From UBA9676 sp036005525 (GTDB lineage: Bacteria > Actinomycetota > Actinomycetes > Streptosporangiales > Streptosporangiaceae), in NCBI GenBank assembly GCA_036005525.1, contig DASYQM010000188.1, positions 1 to 64,000 on the forward strand: a stretch of 64,000 nucleotides of DNA, in the 5' to 3' direction. The position numbers and the translations under genes were made by a program. This document shows, piece after piece, positions 47,173 through 58,165 of this stretch. The number at the start of each line of letters is the position of its first letter. The first letter of the stretch is position 1. The notes below the pieces were generated by a model that worked only from the letters and a program-made list of their open reading frames with translations, was not told the origin of the DNA and searched no databases.

Positions 47173-48678
47173 CTAATCGATTGCACGTCTTCCGGCCGCC
47201 ACCGGGGCACCGGCCACACCGGTCAGCTCGGCCGCGAGGCCCGCCGGGACCCGCGCGGTAAGCTCGGTGCCTTCCGCCGCGTGCCGGACGGCGAGCACCT
47301 CTCCCTCCTGGTGTGCCCGCGCCACCAGGTCACCCCGGCCGTAGGGCACGACCACACGGACCTCGCGGTCGCGCCGTGGCAGCCTGGCGTCCACGGCGGC
47401 AAGGAGGTCGTCGATCCCCGAGCCGGTCAGGGCGGAAACCACCACGCACTCCCGCTCCTTCGCCTGCAGCCCCTTGACCTCGACGGGGTCGGCGGTGTCG
47501 GCCTTGTTGATGACGACGATCTCCGGCACGTCCGCAGCGCCGATCTCGGCGAGCACTTCGCGGACGGCCGACATCTGCGCCTGCGGGTCCGCATCACTGC
47601 CGTCCACCACGTGCAGGACGAGGTCGGCCTGGGCGACCTCCTCCAGCGTGGAGCGGAACGCGTCGACCAGCTGATGCGGCAGCCGTCGGACGAAACCCAC
47701 GGTGTCGGTCAGGGTGAACCAGCGGCCGGACGGCGCCCGGGCCCGGCGCACGGACGGGTCCAGCGTGGCGAACAGCGAGTCATCGACCAGGACACCAGCG
47801 CCGGTCAGCCGGTTGAGCAGGCTCGACTTCCCGGCGTTGGTGTAACCCGCGATGGCCACCGCTGGAACTTCGCGGCGGCGCCTCCGCCCCCGCTGTACCT
47901 CGCGGCCCACCGACATCTCCGCGATCTGGCGGCGGAGCTTGGCGGTGCGCGCCCGGATCCGGCGCCGGTCGGTCTCGATCTTGGTTTCGCCGGGCCCGCG
48001 GGTGCCGATGCCACCGCCGCCGGCCACCCGGCCGCCCGCCTGCCGGGACATCGACTCGCCCCAGCCGCGCAGCCGCGGCAACAGGTACGCCAGCTGCGCC
48101 AGCTCCACCTGCGCCTTGCCCTCCTTGCTGCGGGCGTGCTGCGCGAAGATGTCCAGGATGAGGGCGGTGCGGTCGATGACCTTCACCCGCACCACGCCCT
48201 CCAGGTTGCGCAGCTGGCCCGGGGTGAGCTCGCCGTCGCAGATGACCGTGTCGGCGCCGGTCGCCGCCACCAGGGCCGCCAGCTCGGCCGCCTTGCCGGC
48301 GCCGATGTAGGTCGCGGAATCGGGCCGCCCGCGCCGTTGCACCAGGCCGTCTAGCACCACCGACCCGGCGGTCTCGGCGAGCCGGGAGAGCTCACGCAGC
48401 GAGTTCTCCGCGCCCGCCAGCGTGCCCTCGGTCCATACACCGATGAGTACCACGCGCTCCAGCCGCAGCGCGCGGTATTCGACCTCGGTGATATCGGTGA
48501 GTTCGGTGGACAGGCCCGCGACTCTGCGCAGGGCGTGCCGGTCGGCCAGGTCGAGTTCGCCGATGTGGTCCTCGGGGAAAGTCATCGCTGCCTTGGGTCG
48601 GTATCGGAGCAGTTCACTGTCGGCGTCACGGGCGCCGGGCACTGCCGTGGCCGGGCGCTGGTCCGTCAATGCTGCCAT
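47173..48678 (-). CDS. hflX: GTPase HflX
   Basis: HflX binds the 50S subunit and rescues or splits stalled ribosomes. The N-terminal HflX domain has TYIGAGKAAELAALV and VICDGELTPGQLRNLE. A linker with GGRVAGGGGIGTRGPGETKIE follows. The G domain has AIAGYTNAGKSSLLNRLTG (G1), DTVGFVRRLP (G3) and NKAD (G4). At 501 residues it is typical for actinobacteria. It opens the hflX-dapF-miaA-miaB block and is divergent from aceB. Confidence 0.96.
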   Translation of the reverse strand: MAALTDQRPATAVPGARDADSELLRYRPKAAMTFPEDHIGELDLADRHALRRVAGLSTELTDITEVEYRALRLERVVLIGVWTEGTLAGAENSLRELSRLAETAGSVVLDGLVQRRGRPDSATYIGAGKAAELAALVAATGADTVICDGELTPGQLRNLEGVVRVKVIDRTALILDIFAQHARSKEGKAQVELAQLAYLLPRLRGWGESMSRQAGGRVAGGGGIGTRGPGETKIETDRRRIRARTAKLRRQIAEMSVGREVQRGRRRRREVPAVAIAGYTNAGKSSLLNRLTGAGVLVDDSLFATLDPSVRRARAPSGRWFTLTDTVGFVRRLPHQLVDAFRSTLEEVAQADLVLHVVDGSDADPQAQMSAVREVLAEIGAADVPEIVVINKADTADPVEVKGLQAKERECVVVSALTGSGIDDLLAAVDARLPRRDREVRVVVPYGRGDLVARAHQEGEVLAVRHAAEGTELTARVPAGLAAELTGVAGAPVAAGRRAID

Positions 48679-48936
48679 GCCCGGCGATTTCGTTCACTTC
48701 AATAACAGCCGGGAGCGCGTGGTTGTGCCCGGGCTCCGGCCGGATGCGACCGGTGGCCAGCCGGGATAGCGACCAGTGGCCCGCCGGGATAGCGGCCGGT
48801 GGCGTACCAGCCCACCGGTGCCGAAGGCACGGTCGGGGCCGGTCACCTTTGACCCGGCTCCTGGCAGCGGGTTAGCGTCAGTCCCACGATCCGCAACGTG
48901 CATCCGGGGTGTGGTCACCAGCGGAAGGAGCGCGCC

Positions 48937-50541
48937 ATGGCGGCTGGCGAGGGTGTTGAGATCATCGGCCCACCCGGAGACCGGTACGACGAAATCCTCA
49001 CGCCGGACGCACTGCGCCTCATCGCGTCGCTCCAGCGGGAGCTCGGTCCCCGGCGGGCGGAAATGCTCGCGGCGCGGGAGACCCGGCAGGTGGAGATCTC
49101 GGCGGGCGGGACCCTTGACTTCCTTCCCGGGACCCGCCAGATCAGGGATGACCCGGCCTGGCGGGTAGCTTCGCCCGCGCCCGGCCTGGTGGACCGCCGC
49201 GTCGAGATCACCGGCCCCACCGAGCGGAAGATGACCATTAACGCGCTCAACTCCGGTGCGAACGTGTGGCTCGCCGACTTCGAGGACGCGAACACGCCGC
49301 TGTGGGAGAACATGATCATCGGCCAGCTCAACCTGAAGGACGCCCTCGACCGCACCATCGACTTCACGAGCGAGGAGGGTAAGTCCTACCGGCTGATGCC
49401 CGACCAGGAGCTCGCGACCATCCTGGTCCGGCCGCGCGGCTGGCATCTGGACGAGAAGCACCTGCTGGTGGACGGCAAGCGGGTGTCGGGCAGCCTCTTC
49501 GACTTCGCGCTGTATTTCGTCCACTGCGCGCGGCGCCAGCTCGACAAGGGCGCTGGGCCGTACTTCTACCTGCCCAAGATCGAGAGCCACCACGAGGCCA
49601 GGCTGTGGAACGATGCCTTCAACCTGGCGCAGGATTTCCTCGGCATTCCCCGTGGCACGATCCGGGCCACCGTCCTGGTCGAGACCATCCCGGCCGCCTT
49701 CGAGATGGAGGAGATCCTCTACGAACTGCGCGACCATAGCGCCGGACTGAACGCCGGGCGCTGGGACTACCTGTTCAGCATCATCAAGAAGTTCCGGTCC
49801 CGGGGACGCGATTTCATCCTGCCTGAGCGCAACTCGGTCACGATGACGGCGCCCTTCATGCGCTCCTACACAGAGCTGCTGGTCAAGACGTGCCACCGCC
49901 GGGGCGCCCACGCGATGGGCGGGATGGCCGCGTTCATCCCGAACCGCCGCGACCCCGAGGTCACCGCCATCGCGCTGGCCAAGGTGCGCGAAGACAAGAC
50001 CCGGGAGTCGGGAGACGGCTTCGACGGCTCCTGGGTCGCCCACCCCGACCTGGTGGCGTTGTGCAAGGAGGTGTTCGACGCCGCGCTCGGCGACCGGCCC
50101 AACCAGCTGGACCGGCTGCGGGACGAGGTCAGCGTCTCCGCGGAGGATCTGCTGGCGATGGTGAAGACTCCCGGCACGATAACCGAGGCGGGCCTCCGCA
50201 ACGACGTCAGCGTCGCCCTGCAGTATTTGGCCGCCTGGCTCGGTGGCAACGGCGCGGTGGCCATCTTCAACCTGATGGAGGACGCCGCCACCGCCGAGAT
50301 CGCCCGGTCCCAGGTCTGGCAGTGGCTGCACAACGACATCACCCTCGACGACGGCCCCCGGGTCACCCGCGACCTGGTCGAACGGATCATCCGCGAGGAG
50401 CTGGACGCGATCCGCCGCAGCGCGGGCGCCGCCTTCGACGCCGCGCGCTACGACCAGGCGGTCGCCCTGTTCACCGAGGTCGGCCTCGCCGACTACTACG
50501 TCGAGTTCCTCACCATCCCCGCCTACGAGCGGATGCCCTGA
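48937..50541 (+). CDS. aceB: Malate synthase A
   Basis: Malate synthase condenses glyoxylate with acetyl-CoA to malate. At 534 residues it is the A isoform, with DFEDANTPLWENMIIGQ, LLVDGKRVSGSLFDFALYF, GPYFYLPKIESHHEA, ATVLVETIPAAFEMEEILYEL, AFIPNRRDPEV and SWVAHPDLVALCKEVF. The ATG at 48937 follows AAGGAG by 6 bases and fits better than a TTG/ATG further upstream. It precedes the glycolate oxidase genes, which make glyoxylate, so together they return glycolate carbon to the TCA cycle. No isocitrate lyase is present. Confidence 0.97.
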   Translation: MAAGEGVEIIGPPGDRYDEILTPDALRLIASLQRELGPRRAEMLAARETRQVEISAGGTLDFLPGTRQIRDDPAWRVASPAPGLVDRRVEITGPTERKMTINALNSGANVWLADFEDANTPLWENMIIGQLNLKDALDRTIDFTSEEGKSYRLMPDQELATILVRPRGWHLDEKHLLVDGKRVSGSLFDFALYFVHCARRQLDKGAGPYFYLPKIESHHEARLWNDAFNLAQDFLGIPRGTIRATVLVETIPAAFEMEEILYELRDHSAGLNAGRWDYLFSIIKKFRSRGRDFILPERNSVTMTAPFMRSYTELLVKTCHRRGAHAMGGMAAFIPNRRDPEVTAIALAKVREDKTRESGDGFDGSWVAHPDLVALCKEVFDAALGDRPNQLDRLRDEVSVSAEDLLAMVKTPGTITEAGLRNDVSVALQYLAAWLGGNGAVAIFNLMEDAATAEIARSQVWQWLHNDITLDDGPRVTRDLVERIIREELDAIRRSAGAAFDAARYDQAVALFTEVGLADYYVEFLTIPAYERMP

Positions 50542-50579
50542 CCCGGCCCGCCCGCCGCCGGGCCGGCCGCGTCGCGGGC

Positions 50580-50634
50580 CCATGATCACGGACGTTCTCC
50601 TGCGCCATGCGCAGAGAATAGTCCGTGATCATGG
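50580..50634. promoter_or_regulatory. Long palindrome between aceB and glcD
   Basis: CCATGATCACGGAC (50580-50593) and GTCCGTGATCATGG (50621-50634) are perfect 14-base complements. Inside, TTCTC/GAGAA and TGCGC/GCGCA extend the stem to about 24 bp with a single bulged C and a CAT loop. It lies 39 bp after aceB and 53 bp before glcD. It could be a terminator without a T-run, or an operator of the glycolate genes. Confidence 0.65.
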
Positions 50635-50686
50635 AATTCACCTCCCGACAGGGGGCAACCTGGAGGTAGCGAACCGAGGGGAAACG

Positions 50687-52141
50687 ATGATCGAGCATCT
50701 GGTCCCGGCGATGGTGGAGATCTGCGGCCCGGACGGGGTGGTGACCGACCCACTCGACCTGCGCACGTACGAGTGCGATGGCCTCACCTCGCACCGGGCC
50801 GCGCCGGGGCTGGTGGTCCTGCCGCGGACAGCGGAGCAGGTCGCCGCGCTGGTCCGCGTGTGTGCGGGGGCCAGGGTCCCGTTCGTGGCCCGCGGCAGCG
50901 GCACCGGCCTGTCCGGCGGCGCGCTCCCCCGCACCGACGGGGTCCTGATCGTCACCTCCCGGATGCGGCGCATCATCGCCATCGACCCGGCGAGCCAGCG
51001 GGCCATCGTGGAGCCGGGAGTCACCAATCTGGCCGTGAGCACCGCGGCACGGCCGTTCGGCTACTTCTATGCTCCCGACCCGTCCAGCCAGGTGATCTGC
51101 TCGGTCGGTGGCAACGTGGCAGAGAATTCGGGCGGGGCCCACTGTCTCAAGCACGGCTTCACCGTGCACCACGTCACCGGGCTGGAGATCGTCACGCCGG
51201 CGGGCGAGCTGACCTGGCTGGGTGACGGCACCGGGGCGGCACCCGGCTACGACCTGGTGGGCGCCTTCATCGGCTCCGAAGGCACGCTCGGCATCGTCAC
51301 CAAGATCATCGTAAAGCTGAGCAGGATCCCGCAGATGGTCACCTGCCTGCTGGCCGCGTTCGAGACGACCGGCGCGGGCGGGTCCGCGGTGTCGGCGATC
51401 ATCGGGGCCGGCATCGTCCCGGCGGCCATCGAGATGATGGACGCGCTCGCGATCGAGGCCGCCGAGGCAGCCGTGGCGTGCCGCTACCCCGAAGGCGCCG
51501 GTGCCGTGCTCATCGTGGAACTCGACGGCCCGGAAGCCGACGTGCGCCGGGATGCCGACGCCGTCCGCGCGCTCTGCCGGGAGGCGGGCTCGACCGAGAT
51601 CAGGGAGGCCGTGGACCCGGCCGAGCGTGCCGTCATCTGGGCCGGCCGCAAGTCGGCGTTCGCGGCGGTAGGCCGGATCTGCGCGGCCTACATCGTGCAG
51701 GACGGGGTGGTGCCCCGCACCGCGCTCGGCCCGGTGCTGGACAAGATCGCGAAACTCTCGGCCGAGTCCGGCATCCGGGTCGCCAACGTGTTCCATGCGG
51801 GCGATGGCAATCTGCACCCGCTCGTGCTGTACGACGACACCTCGCCGGAGGCCACCGCCGCCGCCGAGGAGCTGTCCGGCGCGATTCTGGACCTGTGCAT
51901 CGCCTACGGCGGGTCCATCACCGGCGAGCACGGCGTGGGGGTGGACAAGTCCAGGTACATGCCGAAGATGTTCGGCGCCGACGACCTGGACACGATGCAG
52001 CTGCTGCGGTGCGCGTTCGATCCCGGCGGCCTGTGCAACCCCGGCAAGGTCTTCCCAACCCCCCGGCTGTGCGGTGAGGTGCCCGGCGTGCGGAGGGAGC
52101 CGCACCCCCTGGTCGCCTCCGGCCAGGCAGAGCAGTTCTGA
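50687..52141 (+). CDS. glcD: Glycolate oxidase, FAD-linked subunit GlcD
   Basis: GlcD is the catalytic flavoprotein that oxidises glycolate to glyoxylate. The FAD_binding_4 (PCMH) domain has FVARGSGTGLSGGALP, VGGNVAENSGGAHCLKHG and GSEGTLGIVTK. The FAD-oxidase C-terminal domain has NVFHAGDGNLHPLVLYD and SITGEHGVGVDKSRYM. The ATG at 50687 has GAGGGGAA upstream; an earlier ATG at 50582 lies inside the palindrome and is not preferred. At 484 residues it is normal. The gene heads glcD-glcE-glcF. Confidence 0.95.
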   Translation: MIEHLVPAMVEICGPDGVVTDPLDLRTYECDGLTSHRAAPGLVVLPRTAEQVAALVRVCAGARVPFVARGSGTGLSGGALPRTDGVLIVTSRMRRIIAIDPASQRAIVEPGVTNLAVSTAARPFGYFYAPDPSSQVICSVGGNVAENSGGAHCLKHGFTVHHVTGLEIVTPAGELTWLGDGTGAAPGYDLVGAFIGSEGTLGIVTKIIVKLSRIPQMVTCLLAAFETTGAGGSAVSAIIGAGIVPAAIEMMDALAIEAAEAAVACRYPEGAGAVLIVELDGPEADVRRDADAVRALCREAGSTEIREAVDPAERAVIWAGRKSAFAAVGRICAAYIVQDGVVPRTALGPVLDKIAKLSAESGIRVANVFHAGDGNLHPLVLYDDTSPEATAAAEELSGAILDLCIAYGGSITGEHGVGVDKSRYMPKMFGADDLDTMQLLRCAFDPGGLCNPGKVFPTPRLCGEVPGVRREPHPLVASGQAEQF

Positions 52142-52255
52142 TGGCAGAACGCCTGGCGGTGCCCGGCTGCCGTGCCCACGCAGCACGGCCTGGTGGGTCC
52201 GCCGCGGCCGCATCGCCCGGGCTCGGCCCGGCGACCGGTGATCGGCGGGTGCGGC

Positions 52256-53613
52256 ATGGCGGGTGACCTGGCAAGCGACGCCGTCCTGCGGGCGCTCGCT
52301 GCCGCCTGCCCCGCCACACGGGCCGCGGGCGGCGGCGACACGGTGGCCGGGGTGACGCCCCGCTATGCCGCATCCCCGGCCAGCGTGACCGAGGCCAGCG
52401 CGGTAATGCGGGTCGCCGACGAGCAGGGCCTCGCCGTGGTCGCGCGGGGCAGCGGCAGCCGACTGGACTGGGGCGCCCCGCCCCGCCGCTGCGACCTGGT
52501 GGTGGACACGCTGCTGCTGGACCAGGTGGTCGAGCACGCGGCGGGCGATCTGGTGGTACGGGTCCAGGCCGGGGTCGGGCTGCGGCGGCTCAGCAAGGTA
52601 CTGGCGGCCGCCGGGCAACAGCTCGCCCTGGATACTGCCCCCGGCGCAGGCAGCCCGGCCACCCGGGAGCCGGCGAGTACCGCCACGATCGGCGGAACGC
52701 TCGCTACCGGGACGGCGGGCCCACGGCGCCTGCGCTACGGCACTCCACGCGACCTGGTGATCGGGATCACCGTGGTCCGCGCCGACGGCACCGTCGCCTC
52801 CTCGGGAGGCAAGGTGGTCAAGAACGTGGCCGGCTATGACCTTGGCAAGCTGTTCGCGGGCTCCTACGGCACACTCGGGCTGATTGTCGAGGCGGTGTTC
52901 CGGCTCCATCCGCTGCCCTCCGCCGCCGTGTACACCACCGTGGACGAGCCCGACCCGGCCAGCGCTTGCCGCGCGGTCGCCGCAGCCGCCGCCAGCGAGC
53001 TGGCGCCGACCGCGGTGGAGATCAGCCGGGCCGGCAGCCACCAGCCGGTGCGGGTGGGGGTCCTGCTGGAGGGAGACCGGGCCGGGGTCGGCGAGCGCGC
53101 CGCGCACCTGCGCGAGCTTCTCGGCGCCGGGGCTGTGACGTCGCCGGACGCGCCCGTCTGGTGGGGCCGAGCCGGGCCGCCCAATGGGGCGGGCGGGGCC
53201 GGCACGCTGATCCGGGTCGCGTTCTGGGCGGCCGCGCTGCCCGCGGTGCTGGCCGTGATCGACGACGCCGCCGCGGCGGCGGGCGGCCTCGACCCGCTGG
53301 TGGCCGGTTCCGCTGCCGCCGGGGTGATCTACGCCGCGCTCGGCGCCGACGCCGGCCCGGCGGCGGTGGCCGCGTTCGTCGCCGCCGTGCGGGAAGCCCT
53401 TGCCCGGGGAGAGGCGGGCGCCAGGCCTGCCCCCGCGCCGCCGGACGGCCCGCCGGTGCCCGGCAGCGCCGTCGTGGTCCACGCCCCGCCCCCGGTGCGG
53501 AACCTGGTGGACCTGTGGGGCCCCGTGACCGGCCTGCCGCTGATGCGGGCCGTCAAGGACCAGTTCGATCCGGGACACCGGATGGCACCGGGCCGTTTCG
53601 TGGGAGGAATCTG

Positions 53614-53614
<1 letters not shown>
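52256..53614 (+). CDS. glcE: Glycolate oxidase FAD-binding subunit GlcE
   Basis: This 452-residue second flavoprotein subunit has only the FAD_binding_4 half clearly conserved: ARGSGSRLDWGAPP, LVVRVQAGVGLRRLSKVL and GTPRDLVIGITVVRADGTV with GGKVVKNVAGYDLGKLFAGSYG. The C-terminus (FDPGHRMAPGRFVGGI) is typical. The start near 52256 has only a weak ribosome-binding site, with a 114-bp gap after glcD that holds no other gene. Its TGA overlaps the glcF ATG by one base. Confidence 0.93.
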
Positions 53615-55107
<1,493 letters not shown>

Positions 55108-55184
55108 CTGGCTGCCCACGGCGCTGGCATGACATGGCCGTAGACAACCGTCGGCGGGTGTGGTGTCGGTCAAGGGCCTGGAAA

Positions 55185-56555
55185 TCACCCATCGGCCATG
55201 GTCATGCTCACCCGGGCGCCGCCCTGCGGACGGTTCTCCGCCCAGACCCGGCCGCCGTGAGCCTCGGCGAGGTGCGGACGACGGCCAGTCCGAGGCCACC
55301 GGATCCCTCCTCCTTCTCTGCCTTGCGGCCGGCGGGCGCGAATGGCTCGAAGAGGTTGCTGACGGGAGCTGCGGTGAAGCCGGGGCCAGTATCGTCCACG
55401 ACCAGCAGCACCGTCCCGTTCTGCCGGCTGGCTGTTACATCGACCTGGCCGCCTGCCGGGGTGTGGCGGATGGCGTTGTCCACCAGGTTGTCGACGGCTT
55501 GCCGGAACCAGACCGGATCGATCCGGACCTGGGCCTGCGCTGCGGTGAAGGTGAGGTAGACGCCCCCGGCCCGGGGGCTGTTCCGGCGGCGGGCGTCGGC
55601 ACCAGCTCAGGGAGCGAGGCCTCCACCCGCCGGATGGGTAGTGCCCCGGCGCGTGCCCGGGACTGCACCAGCAGGTCCTGGGTCAGCCGGGCCAGGTGCG
55701 CGTTCTCCTGGGACACGCTGTGCAGCGCGGCCCTCAGCTCGTCCACGGCTGGCGGGCCGGCGAGCGCCACGTCCAGCTCCATGCGCTGAATCGCGAGCGG
55801 GGTGCGGAGTTCGTGGCTGGCCCGGTCCACGAAACGGCGTTCCCGCTCCACGGATTCCTCGATGCGGTCGAGCATCTCGTTGAGGGTGGCGCTCAGCATG
55901 GAGATCTCGTCGTTGCCGTCGGCGGAGCGCAGCCTGCGGTGTGCATCGGTGGCTGAGATAGCAGCGGCCTGCCTGCGCATCCGCTCCACCGGACGCAATG
56001 CGCCGGCCAGCGCCAGCCATGGCCACCCGAGATCAGGACGAGCGCCGCCGAGCCGGCGACGGCAAGCGTCCACCCGAGAGCGAGGAGTTCATCCCGGCGA
56101 TCCTGCAGGGATGCCCCGGCCAGCACCACGAAACGCCCGCGAGGCGTATTCACCGGAACGGCGAGCACCCGCACCATGTCGTCGATACCGGGGATCTTCC
56201 GAACGTAGAGCTCAGGCGTGTGCAGGGACTGGACGACCGGGAGCGGCAGCAGCCGCCACCGCGAAATCGGCGAGCTGGATTGGATGGTCCGCCCGGAGGC
56301 GTCGGTGATCTGGGCAAACACCTCATCGCTCTCGATGAGCGTTGGCACGACGTTGACCCGCGCAAGATCGTGGTGCTGGAGATCGGCAACCAGCAGCTCA
56401 GCGCGCGAGCGCAGGCCCGCGTCCACCGTGTCGAGCAGGTCAGCGCCAGTCCGAACGTAGACGAACGCGCCCAGGCCGGCTATCACCGCGGCCATGGCGA
56501 CGGCGAAGGTGATCGTGAGCCGCTGCCTAATTGGCAGCCTGGTCCTGCCACTCAT
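55185..56555 (-). pseudogene. Sensor histidine kinase, broken by at least three frameshifts
   Basis: Parts of one OmpR-type kinase are spread over frames. The N-terminus runs from ATG 56555 (RQRLTITFAVAMAAVIAGLG, first membrane helix, and an outer sensor part). A shift near 56018-56034 leads to LRPVERMRRQAAAIS, a HAMP stretch and the His box VDRASHELRTPLAIQRMEL. A second near 55561-55600 leads to VWFRQAVDNLVDNAIRHTPAGG (N box). A third near 55270-55275 separates GSGGLGLAVVRT from AEAHGGRVWAENRP and the end at TGA 55185. All domains are still recognisable, so decay is recent or the region has indel errors. Confidence 0.85.
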
Positions 56556-57209
56556 CCCGGATCCGGTAGCCAAGGCCGCGGACCGTCTGCAGCGAGGCAC
56601 GGCCGAAGGGCCGGTCGATCTTGTCACGCAGGGAGCGAATGTAGACATTCACGATCCGGGGATCGCCGTCAAAGGCGAAGTCCCAGACGTGCTCGATGAG
56701 CGCCCTTCTCGTCACGACATCGTGCGGGCGGCGCATCAGGTACTCAAGGATCGCGAACTCGGTCGGCGTGGGCCGGATCCAGGCTCAGATCGCCGATGCG
56801 GAGGACCACGGGCCGCTCCTGCGCGCCCCGGCGCAGCAGGGCCCGCAGCCGGCCAAGTAGTTCGGCAAGTGAGAACGGCTTCGCCAGATAGTCGTCCGCG
56901 CCGGCGTCCAGGCCATGCACCCGGTCTTCCACCGCATCGCGTGCGGTCACCATGAGCACGGGGGCCCAGCAGTTCGCGCCGCAGACGGCGGCACACCTCG
57001 AAGCCGTCAAGCTCCGGGTCACACGTTTCCAGGATCACGTCGAGGACGACGGCGTCGTATTCGTGCTCGGTGGCCATCCAGATCGCGTCTTGACCGGAGC
57101 CCACGACATCGACGGCGTAACCGTCCTGCCGGAGACCTTTCGCCAGCAGCGTTGCCATCTTGACCGAGTCCTCGACCACCAGGATCCGCACCACCACCAC
57201 CACCACCAC
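56527..57209 (-). pseudogene. OmpR-family response regulator, frameshifted and deleted
   Basis: The receiver domain begins in a run of GTG codons (RILVVEDSVKMATLLAKGL, phosphorylation site DAVVLDV). A shift near 56965-56972 leads to WAPVLMVTARDAVEDRV and LDAGADDYLAKPFSLAELL. Near 56770-56778 the frame changes again and about a dozen residues of the linker are missing before PTPTEFAILEYLMRRP. The winged-helix domain then continues (VWDFAFDGDPRIVNVYIRSL, TVRGLGYRI) to TAG/TAA at 56527. It overlaps the kinase start by 29 bp, as in an intact operon. The deletion makes simple sequencing error unlikely. Confidence 0.85.
57189..57209 (-). repeat. Seven tandem GTG codons at a regulator start
   Basis: CAC is repeated seven times on the plus strand, which is GTG seven times at the N-terminus of the response regulator remnant. 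Every copy is both a possible start codon and a valine codon, so length changes would move the start without changing frame. Confidence 0.8.
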
Positions 57210-57323
57210 CCCGGTCGCGTTCGTGCAGCTTATCCGCATCTGCCCGGCCCGGGACTTAATGGCTGGACACCGATGGCGGGTCTACCCGCTCCGGGCCGGT
57301 CTCCCCGGCTGACGGCGGCGGGG

Positions 57324-58049
57324 CTAGCCGCGCACGCTCACCAGCCTGGCGACTTCCCTCGGCCCGGTGACCGCCCGCTCGACCACAATGTCAAGGCCCG
57401 GCGCGTAGATCTTCTTGTCGATGACGGCGGGCTCCAGCCGGGTGAACTCCAGAGAGGTCAGCACGTCGTGCGCCACGGCGAAGGGGAGCCTGAATGAGCC
57501 GCCCCGGTCGACGATCCAGGCCGTGTCCTCAGCATTTCCCGGCTGGTACTCCTGCCGGTACGCGTTGGGCACGTGTGGATGTGCCCGCATGATGATGCCC
57601 GGCTCCGCGTCGTGGACACCGGCCTGCCATGACCCGGAGCGATCGACCTTGCCGCCCGGGAGGTACGCGGCCGTATCTTCGCCGAGGTACCACACGTTGC
57701 CCTGTTTGTCCTGCGCGTACCAGTCGGTGGTCTTCTCCAGCAGGTGGCCGTTGTGCCTGGCCACGTCGGTCACGGTCACGGCGGTGATACCTTCCAGCAC
57801 CTTGGTGCGGGACGTCACGTGGACCCGGTCGACCTGTGATTTCCCGTCCTTGATCCCCCGGTAGATCAGGGTCCTCCCAACCGGTAGCGGAAAGTACGGA
57901 TTGGTGACTTTCCGCACGAAGTCCGCCGGGTTGAGCACCGGCTCGTACCCTGCGCGGTGCGACGCCCCGGCCGCTGACCACGGCGCCCACACGGTGACGG
58001 TTCCAGCGATGGCTGCCGCCATCAGGCCTGCCAGCATCCTCCTTGGCAT
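57324..58049 (-). CDS. Secreted protein of unknown function beside a decayed two-component system
   Basis: This 241-residue protein has a Sec-type signal peptide (PRRMLAGLMAAAIAGTVTVWAPW, cleavage probably after SAAGA). The mature part starts NPADFVRKVTNPYFPLPVGRTLIY and contains KVLEGITAVTVTDV, TTDWYAQDKQGNVWYLGEDTA and TRLEPAVIDKKIYAPG. The pattern suggests a beta-rich fold. It is recalled as a common hypothetical protein of actinomycetes with no assigned role. The ATG at 58049 follows GAGGGAGA. A PHO-box-like repeat lies 48 bp upstream, suggesting control by an OmpR-type regulator. Confidence 0.8.
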   Translation of the reverse strand: MPRRMLAGLMAAAIAGTVTVWAPWSAAGASHRAGYEPVLNPADFVRKVTNPYFPLPVGRTLIYRGIKDGKSQVDRVHVTSRTKVLEGITAVTVTDVARHNGHLLEKTTDWYAQDKQGNVWYLGEDTAAYLPGGKVDRSGSWQAGVHDAEPGIIMRAHPHVPNAYRQEYQPGNAEDTAWIVDRGGSFRLPFAVAHDVLTSLEFTRLEPAVIDKKIYAPGLDIVVERAVTGPREVARLVSVRG

Positions 58050-58096
58050 CTCATCTCCCTCTCGCGCGGACATCGGGGCCAGCCTGGTTGCCGGGA

Positions 58097-58114
58097 GGTG
58101 AAGAAACGGTGAAG
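58097..58114 (-). promoter_or_regulatory. 11-bp direct repeat resembling a PHO box
   Basis: On the strand of the secreted-protein gene, CTTCACC occurs twice at an exact 11-bp period (CTTCACCGTTT then CTTCACC), at 58114-58108 and 58103-58097. Streptomyces PhoP binds 11-bp direct repeats close to GTTCACC. The site is 48-65 bp upstream of the ATG at 58049. The regulator could be PhoP or the decayed local OmpR protein. Confidence 0.5.
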
Positions 58115-58119
58115 ATCCG

Positions 58120-58136
58120 CCAGAGCGCGGCTCTGG
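58120..58136 (-). terminator. Hairpin downstream of dapF
   Basis: CCAGAGC-GCG-GCTCTGG is a perfect 7-base stem 30 bp after the dapF stop codon. It has no T-run. Termination is likely because the next gene has its own control region. Confidence 0.5.
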
Positions 58137-58165
58137 CATCCGGCGCCCGTTCAGCGGCCGGTTCG

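Noticed and set aside
50510..53578. 1022-codon open frame on the minus strand opposite glcD and glcE
   Set aside because: It is antisense to two clear flavoprotein genes; its translation is low-complexity Arg/Gly/His with no family pattern, as expected from GC-rich third-position bias.
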